Program-made: the position numbers and the translations under genes | Source: Symbiodinium natans | Taxonomy: Eukaryota; Sar; Dinophyceae; Suessiales; Symbiodiniaceae | Assembly: GCA_905221605.1 (NCBI GenBank) | Contig: CAJNDS010001702.1 | Location: forward strand, 565,434 to 617,933 | Length of the DNA stretch: 52,500 nucleotides | Reading direction: 5' to 3' | Notes under the pieces: model-generated | What the model was told of the DNA's origin: nothing | Database searches by the model: none | What the model saw: only the letters and a program-made list of their open reading frames with translations | In this document: positions 29,345-39,773 of the stretch, piece after piece | Numbering within the stretch: position 1 is the first letter of the stretch | Layout of the letters: each line of letters starts with the position of its first letter

Positions 29345-29935
29345 GTCACCGGGGAAAACGAACACGAGCAAAGTGAATATGAGCAGAAAGAGAACGAATA
29401 CGAGCAGACTGACGTCGAGCAGAGAGAGAACGAATACGAGCAGAATGAATACGAGCAGAAAGAGAATGAGTACGAGCAGACTCAGTACGAGCAGAAAGAC
29501 AGCGAAAACGAGCGGACTGAAATCGAGCAGAGAGAGAACGAATACGTGCAGAAAAAGCACGAATACGAGCAGAAAGAGAACGAACACGAGCAAAATGAAT
29601 ATGAGCAGAAAGAGAACGAATACGAGCAGAATGATTACGAGCAGAGAGAGAACGAAGACGAGCAGACTGAAATCGAGCAGAGAGAGAGAGAACGAATACG
29701 AACAGAATGATTACGACAAGAAAAACAACGAAAACGAGCGGACAGAAATCGAGCAGAGAGAGAACGAATACGAGCAGAATGAATACGAGCAGAACGAGAA
29801 CGAACACGAGACGAGCAGATCAGAAAAAGAGCGAATACGAGCAGAATGAATACGAGCAGAAAGAAACGCACACGAGCAGAATGGAAACCAAGCAGAATGA
29901 CAAAGAACACGAGCAGAAAGAACAAATGAGATTGG
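29345..29935 (+). repeat. GAATACGAGCAG repeat array encoding an NEYEQ-type hydrophilic repeat
   Basis: Units of 15 and 18 bp around (A)GAACGAATACGAGCAG. In the + frame of 29264-29710 it reads ENEYEQ/NEYEQK repeats; two frame changes near 29695-29830 shift the reading. It could be a real low-complexity coding exon, but no flanking exon supports it. Confidence 0.9.
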
Positions 29936-30065
29936 AGGACAGGGCTTGCTGATGAAAAATGTAAACTTTTTATTTCTGAATGTTTTGGGATTCTCTGGGT
30001 GGGTGGGTTTTTTTCAAGAGCCCAAACGGCGGCTCTACTAGAGATTGCTCGACCCGGAGCTGCTG

Positions 30066-30150
30066 AACCCTAAACCCTAAACCCTAAACCCTAAACCCTG
30101 AACCCTCAACCCTAAACCCTCAACACAAAACCCTCAACCCTAAACCCCAA
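30066..30150 (-). repeat. CCCTAAA tract
   Basis: Twelve units, the last ones CCCTCAA. Confidence 0.95.
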
Positions 30151-30167
30151 AGACCGCAGCCCTGCAG

Positions 30168-30232
30168 GCTCCAACACCGGGAGACCCTGAGAGGCCAGGG
30201 GACTCCTCAGGCTCCGGCAGAAGCTTCTTCGG
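30168..30232 (+). CDS. Candidate exon, unknown protein
   Basis: CTGCAG acceptor; APTPGDPERPGDSSGSGRSF F; the donor GT belongs to GTTTAGGG of the adjoining tract. C-type upstream, G-type directly downstream. Confidence 0.4.
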
Positions 30233-30284
30233 GTTTAGGGTTTAGGGTTTAGGGTTTCGGGTTTAGGGTTTAGGGTTTCGGGTG
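30233..30284 (+). repeat. TTTAGGG tract starting at an exon donor
   Basis: Seven units with TTTCGGG changes, followed by G26 at 30286-30311. Confidence 0.95.
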
Positions 30285-30395
30285 TGGGGGGGGGGGGGGG
30301 GGGGGGGGGGGTCGGGGGTGTGGGGGTTCATGGTTGAGGGGTTTTAGGGGTTTAGTGTTGTAGGGCTTAGGTTTTAGGAGTTTTTTTGTTTTCAG

Positions 30396-30541
30396 AGAAG
30401 GAGGGGGGACGGGGCTTGGATAACCCCGTGCGTCAACCGTCCCATGGGAACAGACAGCAACCGCCCAGTATAGAAATCAACAGCCTTGTTTGGGAAACCA
30501 CCTTCCGCGGCATCAGTGGCGGTTGGCGAGGACAACTTTGA
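30396..30541 (+). CDS. Candidate exon (48 codons), unknown protein
   Basis: TTTTCAG acceptor with a pyrimidine run; GLDNPVRQPSHGNRQQPPSI then EINSLVWETTFRGISGGWRG; TGA at 30539-30541, or a donor shortly before. Strong coding character. Confidence 0.5.
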
Positions 30542-30900
30542 GTGAATTTGTGCGTTAAAATTGGGCATTTTGTTTTCCAAATTGCACTTTTGTGAGAATT
30601 TTGGGGGCACCGGGCGTGATGTTGGCGTGACTCCAGCGTGATGCTGGCAAAGGCTCTAGTCGATAGATTGTACTGTGCCACATGTAACCACCCAGTTTAG
30701 GCGTGATCCGGCGTGATGTTGGCGTGATGCTGCAGACGTAACGCATTTGCACCGCTGCACGTGTAGGATTCTAGCTGGAAAAACGGTGTGGCGCACCGAG
30801 ATCTCGTGCCTTCTGGACATGTATGCAAGTATCCCAAAACCACCGTTATGAAACACACCCAGACTAGGCTGTTGTACTAACCGCTTTCCGATACTAGAAG

Positions 30901-30943
30901 GTTCGTGAACCGCCTCGTCTGGCAGGGAGGTTGGACTTACAGG
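30901..30943 (+). CDS. Candidate micro-exon with consensus GTAAGG donor
   Basis: AGAAG acceptor, FVNRLVWQGGWTYR, donor agg|gtaagg, the best donor match in the window. Confidence 0.45.
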
Positions 30944-31178
30944 GTAAGGTTTGGACGAGGGTTTGGGTTCGGGGTTTAGGGTTTAGGAGGGTCTAAGCTT
31001 GAGGCTTCGGGGCTTGAGACTTCATAGGGTTTTCCGTTAGTTATACAGCCAAGATATCGTGTGGCAAGGTTTGGAGTTGGGACTTGCAGTTCGAGATATA
31101 CCCCTAGACAAGGCATTATTTAGTATTTTTTGTCGACAGGGGACCGTGATCCCCTAAACTCTAAGCCCGCAACTCTCG

Positions 31179-31305
31179 ACCCTAAACCCTAAACCCCAAA
31201 CCCCAAACCCTAAACCCTAAACCCTAAACCCTATATAAACCCTAAACCCTAAACCCCAAACCCTAAACCCTAAACCCTAAACCTAAACCCTAAACCCAAA
31301 ACCCC
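31179..31305 (-). repeat. CCCTAAA tract
   Basis: About 17 units, interrupted once by CCCTATATAAA. It lies 14 bases before a mitochondrial-carrier exon. Confidence 0.95.
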
Positions 31306-31318
31306 ACAAAATGTGCAG

Positions 31319-34300
31319 ATGACATCTTGGACCGCTTCGAGCAGTGGGAGGAGTGGGATGCTGCGCCCCCAAACTTGGTGGGTGGTCGGGCTTCGCAGCA
31401 TTTAGCGGGTAGGGTTAGGGTTTAGGGTTTAGGGTTCGGGGTTTAGGGTTTAGGTTTGGGGTTTAGGGTTTAGGGCTTAGGGTTTAGGGTTTAGGGTTCG
31501 TCTCAAGTTTCGTAGAGAGATGGGGACGTCTGGCCTTGAGCTTCCTGGTGGCACCGGGTCGTTTCTGCATCGCGCCGAAGACACCGTACACAGTGCAGCA
31601 ATGTCCGCACTTTCGAATGAACCTTCCAACGCAATCCTGCAACCCCAAACCTCACAAAATTCCCAAACCCTGACCTCTGAAACCTGAACCCTATAGCCTA
31701 AGCCCTACAACTTTAACAGTCTCTGAACCCCGAGCCTAAAATGCCTCAACCACACCTAGGCTTCGACACCGCTTTGGAAGCATGCTGCAGCCGGGAGTTG
31801 TGCAGCTTGTCGGTGTGGGGATTAGGGTTAGTGAGGGTTTTAGGGTTTCGGTTTAGGGTTTAGGGTTAGGGTTCGGGGTTCAGGGTTCAGGGCTTCGGGT
31901 TTCGGGAGATTTTCTCCGTTTCTACACGACAGTCTGGGGGGTGGGGCTGATGTGTTCAGGCAGTGTGCCTTAAGGATGTTTCGTGAGGTTTAGGGTTTGT
32001 TCCTGTTTTTCTCCGTCTTAAATGTCTGTATGATTATATACACATATACTTATAATTGATTGGGGGTCTTGAGGGTTTGCGAGTGTTGCACCGATTTAGA
32101 GTCACGGTAACCGGGGGGGCGGGGCGTTTGGGGGGGGGGGCTTTGGTAAAGGAAAGGAAGGATTTACGGCGGAGGTCTGAAGATGAAAGTCTACCCCTAA
32201 ACCCTCAAGCCTCAATCCCAACCCAAAAATCTGCACGCTCGGCTGTTGAGCGCTTCGTGGTGGTTTGGATGGCTTTTGGATTTGCGTGCCCTGGTTCAGC
32301 ACTGCTCAGCTGCCATCTGATGTGATGCTGACAGCCCTGCCCCAGGGAAGTCGATTGCCGAGCACTTCCCTTTGCGCCATTGGCCTGGTGTGGGGTTCCG
32401 GTGAGTGTGATCGCAGGCACTCCCCGGAGCCCCCCCCACTAGGCCAATGGTGCAAAGGGAAGTGCTGGACAATCGGACTGGGTGAGGCAGGGCACCCGGT
32501 CAGATGCACTGTGTCTCCGACAAACACCGACCACCGACAAACACCGACGATAGTGCGACGCCACTGCGCTTCACGAAGCTGTCGGCCTCCCCTACTTTCA
32601 GTGAGTGCCATGCCGACGGCCGGATTATGGGCACATGTGGTCAAACACATGGGACCACCCCCCAAGAACGCATTCGCTCACGGCTCCACTGTCTGCTTAA
32701 GCCCAGAAGCGCTTGGCTGAGAAAGGTGATCACCTTTCAGCCAATCGCTTCTGATCAACGGCCTGATGTTGGTTTCTAGTGATGGCTGCAAATGATCTTC
32801 AAGCCGGACGGGGGCTTGGGGTTGGGGGCTGGCGGCCTGACGTTCCTAAACTTTCGGGTTCAGGGTTTAGGGAACCCTCAGCCCCATATCCCCAAACCCG
32901 CAACTGTAAACCTCAATCCACCAACACCAAACAAAAACCCCGAAGCTCAGCTAGGCTGGTGTCATGGAGCACATTGGCATGTACCCGCTCGACACTGTGA
33001 AGACACATATGCAGGTCGCTCGGGCGCGCTTCTTCTGATGGTCTTGTGCTCCTGAGACCCTCGACCCTAACCCAAGCAAGCCCCAGGAAGCTCCTCCCAT
33101 ATCCTCTAGGTTTTGATGTTGATCACTTAAGGCTTTCAGGTGCTTTAGGGTCTTAAAAATCAAGTTTGCCCTTGTGCCACAAAGGGGTTGGGCTTTATTC
33201 GGTTATGTAACGTTGGTTTTTTTGGCTTTACGAATCGTTTGGGGTTTGGGGCTTCAGGGCATCTCCTTGAAGAGGCACTGCGCCCGGGCGGCACGCGAAC
33301 CCTTTCCAGCGTCGTGCAGAGCATCGTTGCGGTGCCCTGGCATGCAGGGTTTAGGGGTTCAGGGTTTAGGGCTTAAGGGTTTAGGGTTGAGGGTTTTAAG
33401 GCTAAACCCGCTCTCTTCATGTTGACTTTTGCGGCCCTGACAAAGAGACCTGGGCTTTACTTTTGCATGAAGTGTTCCGGGCCTGGGCGTTTTCGGACAT
33501 TGCCATGGGGTAGAAGGGGTTTCTGGCACGGAGTCCAACAGCCAAAAGCCCTAAAGTCCTGAACCAAACAATGGAAACAAGCCAGAAAGAAGGCGCATCT
33601 ATGTTTCTTGGCGACGGACCAGCAGCCAATACAACATGATGTGTGTCTGTCTACCTATGCGTCTGTCTGTCTGTCTGCCTGCCCCCCAGCCTGTATAACA
33701 AACATTCGCATTCTGATTGTCTCTCTGTCTTGCTGTCTGACAAACATGCGGAATCTTGCTGCCTGAATTGAGTGCCTGCATGTCGGTCTGACACACATGA
33801 GGTGATACCGGCATACCTCTGTCCTGTACGCCTATACATATGGATGTAAATTTAGTAGGACCGCCCCGAAACATTCTGTAGCTCCTGCCAAAGCCAAAGC
33901 CCAAAGCTGGAGCCCACGCCACTGCGTCCATGCACAAGCCGCACCCACGTCTCGCGAAGCAAGGCTCTTGCAACCGAAGCAAAGCCCTTGTTGATATTCA
34001 TCCCCCGCAAGAAGCCTAGACCCAACCTAACTGGGAGGTTCATCTGGGGGTGAGAAGTAAAGTAGGGTTTTGGGGGGGCTTATTACTCACCCTAGCTAGG
34101 ACCCATGAGCCTTCCAGAAGTAACTCTCGAGCCTCTGCACGAAGGAGAGTGGGGGTTACGGCTTCATGCGCGGCGCCTCCTCCATCGTCATAGGCCGCTT
34201 GGGGGGCCTTGGCCGTGGGGTATATGTACAGGGAGCCCCAAAGGCAAAATCTTCAGCCTGGAGCACTTTGATGTCGCTGCCACAAGCCTTCGCTGCCCGG

Positions 34301-36784
34301 CGCTTTTTCCAGTTTATCACGGGGCTGAACCCAGCCGGGGCGACGTGCCTGCAAGTCGGCGTGAACTTCTAGCTTCTCGCCCAAAGAAGCCAAGCTCAAT
34401 GACTGGACTTCACGAAGCGCTGGCAGTCCAAGCCGATGAGGGCTGATCAGGAACGGCAGGACTTCGATACCCCTGTCAATGTTGCGAATCTCTGCCAAAG
34501 CTGCCCTGCCCCAATCGCTAATATCAAAGATATGACGCGGGTTCCCCAAATTTGGGTCTACCTATCATAAGATGCATGCTGGATCCAGAATTAGTGTGTA
34601 GGGATTAGCATGCTCATGCTGACGTACCGAGGAGTCTCTTGCATCTCGACTCCCCCTCCGGCTGGTCTGTTCGTCCAAGTTGCAGGGGAACCATTTGGGA
34701 TCGTTGAAAAATTGCGGTCTGTCGGGTACCCGAAGTAGACGGGGACGGGCCCGCATCATCATCGGTTCCCAGAAGGGACTCTGATTCTGGCTGCCCCCAC
34801 TCGCGAATGCTTCTTTCAGAATCCCAGCCCACTCAGGCCGAATGCGAGACTTCAGGTTTGGGGTTTGGGGACGTCTTGAACCCCCTAAACCCGAAGCCTA
34901 AACCCTAAACCCTGAACCCTAAACCTTAAACCCGAAGCCCTGAACCCTGGCTCTTCATAGAGCCTAAACCCAATACTTGGAGGTTCATGCATACTTGCAA
35001 TCAGGGCTGTAAGGAGGGTAGCTATGGTTAGAACCTGACTTAGGGTGCGTATAACCGTATTAGTCAACAACCCTAAGCCCTAAACCCGAAACCCAAAACT
35101 TGCCCAAAACCCGCAACCCCAAACCCTAAACCCCAAACCCTCAACCGCAAACCCAACTTACAAGCACTCATGAACCTCCAAGCTCTGAAGCAGGCTGTGT
35201 GCCCGCCCACATCGCTCTGTTCACGAGCTACGAATACGTCAAGGCCGACCCGGGGTTAACGGTTTTTGTTGTGGGGTTGGGGGCTTAGGTTTTAGGTTTA
35301 AGATTTAGGGTTTAGGTTTTAAGTTTTGGGTTCAGAGTTTAGGGTTTAGAACTTAGGTTTTGGGGTTCAGGGTTTAGGGTTTAGGTTTTTGTGGTTCAGG
35401 GCTAGAGTTTTTTGGCTTAAGGGTTCAGGGGTTTGAGGTTTCAGTCTCTGCGCCTGTAGTAAGTGAGACTGTGAGGCTGCCCCTGAATCCGGTTATGCTT
35501 GAAACCCCGAAGACCGGCAGCAACAACCTTACCACCTCATACGCCACAAGGCCCTAAGTCAGTAGCCCTAAACCCTGACCGCCTACACCCTAAACCTTAA
35601 GTCCTACACCCTAAGCCTTAAGCCCAAGCCTTAAAGGTTTAGGGTTTAATGCCCTAGAAAGTAAGGAATGTTCCTTAAAGTATAAGAGGGTTCCATATAT
35701 GGTTTAAGGTAGATTCCTTAATCAAGGGGTGTTGGAGCGAAACCCTAAACCCTAAACCCCAAACCCTATACCCTAAACCCTAAACCGGTAGGGTGAACCC
35801 CTGAAATTTCAGGGGCGGATCCTCAGCGACGACAATGGCCATGAGCCAGCTCGGGCAGCGCTTTGCGGTGCGGGAGCTGAGGGAGTTTAAGGGGGTTTAA
35901 GGGGTTTAAGGGGTTTAAGGGGTTTAAGGGCTTTAAGGGTTTTAGGGGTTTAGGTCTTGAGGGTCTTGAGGGTTTTGAGGGTTTTGAGGGTTTTGAGGGC
36001 ATTTGAGGCTTCGGGCTTTGGGGGGGGGGGGGGGGGGGGGTTGAGGGGCTTTGGAGGCGTTCGGGTTCAGGACTTTTGGATTGAGAGGTTTGTCCGGGGG
36101 TTTAGGGTCGGTTGGGTGGGGCTTTGGGAACTGTGGGCTGCAGCCGGCGTTTTTTGGGTTTTAGGGTTTTGGGGTTGAGGCTGTTGAAGCGAGGTGTAGG
36201 AAGGGGGTCAGGGGCTTAGGTTTTGGGATTTAGGTGAAGTGCCAGAGACCCCAAACCCCTAAGCCCTGAGGCATCGAACATGGAGTGAGACCCTGAAGCC
36301 GAAACAGCGTGGTTCGGAATGCCAGGCTCTGTCCTAAGGTTCCAAGAAGCTGACTGGCTTGCTGGACGCTGCCTCGGCCATTTCGGCTTATTGAGGGGTA
36401 GTGTGCGGCACGGATTTTTGAATCCGAAAGGCCGTCCAGTCGCGCAGCGGAAAGCACAGCGGAGCACGTAGATCCCAAGCCCCAAAACTCAAGATTCCCT
36501 GGACCCAATCGAGCTAAAACCTCTTGCGACCACACTCCCCGCATAGCTCCCCTAGTCCGGCAGCTCACGTGATGTGCCTGGGTCCTTGAATCCAGTTTGA
36601 ATCATAGGGTTCTTAAGGGAGGGGGGTGTCATGAGCAGGTACCGAGTGAAGCTTGGGGGGAACCTTAGGGAAGCTCAGGGAGCCTGTGGGGAGTAGTGGG
36701 GAGTATTGGGGGACCTTGGGTTGCATAACCCCCTCCTTCATAGTTAGGTGCGTGGTGGGAGCGCTGCCGACCTGCATGAAGGAC
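31319..36784 (+). CDS. Mitochondrial carrier family protein, 5' half; exons 31319-31377, 31760-31801, 32955-33014, 33275-33328, 34145-34193, 35194-35243, 35813-35867 and possibly 36744-36784
   Basis: The exon peptides in order are DILDRFEQWEEWDAAPPNL, ASTPLWKHAAAGSC, AGVMEHIGMYPLDTVKTHMQ, ALRPGGTRTLSSVVQSIV, ESGGYGFMRGASSIVI, (G)CVPAHIALFTSYEYVK, GRILSDDNGHEPARAALC, (V)RCVVGALPTCMKD. Joined in phase they give WKH...AG.CAGVMEH, the signature MYPLDTVKTHMQ (P-x-D-x-x-K), GFMRGASSIVIG and PAHIALF.SYEY: first repeat plus the start of the second repeat of an SLC25 carrier. All six junctions among exons 1-7 are phase-consistent (0,0,0,0,1,0); exons 2, 4, 5 and 6 have GC donors. The family moves solutes across the inner mitochondrial membrane; the pattern is nearest to mitoferrin-type carriers, but the substrate is unproven. 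Second- and third-repeat signatures (KQR-type) were not found downstream, so the gene is incomplete as read. Introns of 260-1153 bp contain the telomere-type tracts. Confidence 0.75.
31407..31498 (+). repeat. TTTAGGG tract inside carrier intron 1 (5' part)
   Basis: About 13 units with TTCGGGG and TTAGGGC variants, 30 bases after the exon donor. Confidence 0.95.
31640..31757 (-). repeat. Decayed C-type sequence at the 3' end of carrier intron 1
   Basis: Many CCCAAA, CCCTGAA, CCCTA elements without a perfect run. It leads to the CACACCTAG acceptor. Confidence 0.7.
32334..32493. repeat. 160-bp hairpin with about 75-base arms
   Basis: Left arm GCCCTGCC..AGCACTTCCCTTTGCGCCAT..TGGCCT; right arm AGGCCAATGGTGCAAAGGGA..AGTGCT..GGCAGGGC. 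The 26-base core pairs with one mismatch; the centre is GAGTG-10 bases-CACTC. Lies in carrier intron 2. Confidence 0.9.
32705..32752. repeat. 48-bp palindrome
   Basis: AGAAGCGCTTGGCTGAGAAA.. pairs with ..CCTTTCAGCCAATCGCTTCT; the centre GGTGATCACC is perfect. It has one mismatch and a 2-base bulge. Confidence 0.9.
33640..33800 (+). repeat. TCTG/CTGC tetranucleotide-rich stretch
   Basis: Clusters of TCTG and TGTC units inside carrier intron 4. No gene. Confidence 0.85.
34895..35150 (-). repeat. Decayed CCCTAAA sequence at 3' part of carrier intron 5
   Basis: Short CCCTAAA runs with CCCGAA, CCCTGAA and CCCAAA changes, ending 44 bases before the CAG|G acceptor of the CVPAHIALF exon. Confidence 0.85.
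35736..35790 (-). repeat. CCCTAAA tract just before carrier exon 7
   Basis: Seven units, then TTTCAG acceptor at 35807-35812. Confidence 0.9.
35880..36010 (+). repeat. Variant G-type array: TTTAAGGGG then TTTTGAGGG
   Basis: Five 9-bp GGGGTTTAA units pass into GGGTTTTGA units, 13 bases after the exon 7 donor; then G-rich sequence with G21 at 36020-36040. Confidence 0.9.
36600..36740. repeat. Dispersed element, family C copy 1
   Basis: Ordered blocks CATGAGCAGGTACC, TTAGGGAAGCTCAGGGAGCC, GTAGTGGGGAGTATTGGGGG and CCTTGGGTTGCATAAC. Matches 41385-41512. Confidence 0.75.
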
Positions 36785-36847
36785 GCCCTCCGGAAGGACC
36801 GCTCCCAACCCCCCTACAGACCCTGAGACCCCCCTCTCCCGCTAATA

Positions 36848-36912
36848 TTGGGTTTAGGGTTTAGGGTTTAGGGTCTAGGGTCTAGGGTTTAGGGTTTAGG
36901 GTTTAGGGTTAA
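36848..36912 (+). repeat. TTTAGGG tract
   Basis: Nine units with two TCTAGGG, followed by a C-run. Confidence 0.95.
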
Positions 36913-37126
36913 CCCCGTCCCCTACCCCCCCCCCCCCCCCAATATCAAGCACTTGCATTCTACTGCCATTATACTCTAAGGGAGTATTTAACACGAGGGG
37001 GGGGGGGATGAATATAGGGGGAGGGGCTTAACTCCCAGTGCAAAGACATGCACGGGGCCGATCGTAGCGAGCGGCCAACGAGGGGGTTGGGTGCTGTAGA
37101 GCTTGAAGCTAAGCCTGTGTAAGTAG

Positions 37127-37190
37127 GGTTCAGGGTTCAGGGTTCAGGGATTTAGGGTTTAGGGTTTAAGGTTTAGGGTTTAGGGTTTAG
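37127..37190 (+). repeat. TTCAGGG to TTTAGGG tract
   Basis: Nine units shortly upstream of an exon, an exception to the usual C-before-exon order. Confidence 0.9.
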
Positions 37191-37199
37191 CAACCGCAG

Positions 37200-38005
37200 G
37201 GGTGCATCGAAGAAAGCTCGCCTCAGGATGCTGGCGGAGCGACTTTCATCCTGGATCCTCTCAGTGAGGCCAGCAGGGGTCGGAAGGTTTTTGAAAACGA
37301 AGGCCTGCGCCTCTGCAGGCCCTAAAGTCTCCGCCCCAAAAATGCCTAGAGCTACTTTGTGAAGGTTATTGTTCTCTATAGCCTTTACAGAAGGTGCTAG
37401 GTGAACCTTAAGCTCCAAGCCTTTGAGTCCTGAACGCCCCGACTTTGAAAGGAACCCTAACCCCTAGAAGTTGTACCCATTGTTGTCTGATAATGGTTTA
37501 AGGGTCCGCGCAGAGTTTTGAGCGAGCTCCCTGGGACCTTTCTCCAAGAGGTTTTTGGCTTTGTAGGGGCTTGCTGGCACCGAAACCGACTGCATGTTGG
37601 GATGACTTAGGGGCAGGGTGAGAGCCGACGTGGTTTAGGAATCGGGGCGATGAACGACACAAGTACGTAAACATCCAGCCGTGAGTCCTAGATCAATGCC
37701 CCCTTCACTGAAGCGCAGGAGCTCAAAATTCTCGCCGTCTCCGAGGACTTTTCGAGGCCTCGCCAACCCTAAACCCTGAACCCTGAACCCTAAATCCAAA
37801 CCCTAAACCGTAAACCGTAAACCCTAAACCCTAAACGCTAAACCCTAAACCCTAGACCCGAAACCCCAAACCCTAAACCCTAAACCCAAACCCTAAACCT
37901 ACATGCACGGAGCCCAAGAAGGGACCTGATGTAGAAACAGCCAAAGCGGACCTGAACTCAGAAAACTCCCCCTGCCCTGTGGTGGGTCAGATGTTCATGT
38001 TCTGA
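37200..38005 (+). CDS. 3' exons of an unknown gene: 37200-37286, 37514-37550, 37692-37756, 37913-38005
   Basis: Exon a, GCIEESSPQDAGGATFILDP.., CCGCAG acceptor and GT donor, phase 0. Exon b, SFERAPWDLSPR, phase 0 start, GT donor. Exon c, INAPFTEAQELKILAVSEDF. Exon d, PKKGPDVETAKADLNSENSP.. ending in TGA at 38003-38005. The a-b junction is in phase; b-c is not with the sites I see, so one site or a small exon is missing. It could be a separate gene or the end of the carrier locus; no carrier motif is present. No family recognised. Confidence 0.5.
37765..37900 (-). repeat. CCCTAAA tract before the terminal exon
   Basis: About 18 units with CCGTAAA and CGCTAAA changes, ending 12 bases before the terminal exon. 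Confidence 0.95.
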
Positions 38006-38028
38006 TCCGCTTTGGGTCCAGGCATGGG

Positions 38029-38149
38029 CTTAGGGTTTAGGGTTTAGGGTTTAGGGTTTAGGGTTTAGGGTTTAGGGTTTAGGGTTTAGGGTTTAGGGTT
38101 TAGGGTTTAGGGTTTAGGGTTTAGGGTTTAGGGTTTAGGGTTTAGGGTT
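38029..38149 (+). repeat. Perfect TTTAGGG tract downstream of a stop codon
   Basis: Seventeen copies, the longest G-type run of the window, 24 bases after the TGA. Confidence 0.98.
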
Positions 38150-39339
38150 GAGTCTGGGGGACTGTGGGCGTGCGCTTTTTTTTTCTCTGTTTTTTTTTAC
38201 TCTCTCGTACTTGATAACTATCGTTCAATCTTCAGGTGGTGATCTCTCTCATCTTAATTATGAAGTTGCCTTTTCGTTATTTATGTGAGAACATGCTATG
38301 TATGAAGTGCTACTACGCTTCATGCCAGGCCTTGATCACATCGAAACAGCTTTTCAGATCAAGTGAGTATCCCAGTGTTTCGGGCTATGGCAAGATATCC
38401 AGGTGAGTCTATACCTGGCTTAGTTCGTGAGCTGGGAGGACAAGACGGAGAACTCACTTTCGATGAGGCTGTTGGTCAAGTAGCAGGTCAAAAACTCAAA
38501 GGACCAGAGACACGACCCATCAAGTGCGATCGTCCTGTGGGAACGGTGTCGGTCCCCCCTCCCAACGACCTACCCTTGCTTCAGCTCTTCTTAGTATAGT
38601 CAGAAGAACGAATCCTAAAATCGCATATTTGAGCACCGGGAAGTGAAGGACAGCTATTGGGACAATTGGGACACCCACCTCACAGGCTCCGAGAAGCCAG
38701 CATTGGGCTACTCTATGTTTCGAATCTTGACAGGACAATGCTGGCTTTATAGTTTGTTTGTGTTAATTTATCTTGGCAACTTGTTCTTTCGAAGGGCACA
38801 GAATGTTTTTATTGGATATTGTAGTTTCGCAAGGCAAAGTATTAGTCAAATACCATACCACTCTTTGATTTTGCGCATGAAAGAAATCTTCAATGTATAT
38901 TATACAAAAAACTCGCCCTATGCGAGTTTAACTACTGCAGCACTTAGTATATAGCTGAATGTTGACTAAATGAATTCAATTTAGAAGACGTCTTTTTGTA
39001 CAACTAAAGTACGCACTAGACACTAATTGAAGTAGAAGCGCACTAGTAAATTCACAAACGCAAAAAAACATCCCGAAATGCAAGCTTTTCAGGAGAACCT
39101 CTGGTGAAGTTTGGATTTGGGAGGTTTAAAGTCTCTCTAGATATATAAACCAACTGTTTAAGCAAACAACTCTAGGCAACAAACCTGTTTCCAGACAAAT
39201 TGTGCTTCTACCCGGCAAAAGATTGCTCAACCATGCAATACTCATTCCATGCTGATTCTACCAATCTAGCAGTCAGGGAATATTCAATTATTGGGTGAGT
39301 GCAAGGTTTATTGATTATACACAGAATATGACATAATGC

Positions 39340-39658
39340 TCAGTACATGGTACTTGACTACAGAAAACTATTTCAATTACGTAATAATGAAATTTATGTG
39401 CTTAGACAAGTACAGTTTACACAGAAAAGCCTTGAAAAGCACAAATTTCTAAGAACCATATCATCCACCCAGTAAAGGCTATAGAACTGAGCATGGGAAT
39501 GTGGGGTTTGGGGGCAGAACCAATGCTCAAACGCTCTTTACATGCTACTTGAATATGAAACTAACCTATTCATGTACCCAGTAATTTCAGTACGTTTTAT
39601 ATACGATGCCTAGACAAGTACAATTTGCATAGAAACGCGTGGAAAGCGCAATTTTCTC
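39340..39658 (+). repeat. Direct duplication in the AT-rich island
   Basis: About 39340-39455 and 39535-39658 share ACATG.TACTTGA, TAGACAAGTACA.TTT.CA and AGAAA.GC.TGGAAAGC.CAA in order, with divergence between copies. Confidence 0.75.
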
Positions 39659-39773
39659 AGAGGGAAGGGTGGGCTCAGGAAGGAAAGGCAGTACGGAAAA
39701 GCACAAAAACACCACAAACGCACAAGAAAACTACACGAAGAGCCAAAATTCGCAAAAAGAACATAAAAGCCAA

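Noticed and set aside
31508-31640. Open frame FRREMGTSGLELPGGTGSFL as an exon of the carrier
   Set aside because: It lies inside carrier intron 1. The two flanking carrier exons join in phase without it, and it is preceded by a G-type and followed by a C-type tract, opposite to real exons of this gene.
34247-34350. Segment after CTTCAG (WSTLMSLPQAFAARRFFQFI) as the next carrier exon
   Set aside because: It does not match the expected PAH..F..YE block, which is found in phase at 35194-35243.
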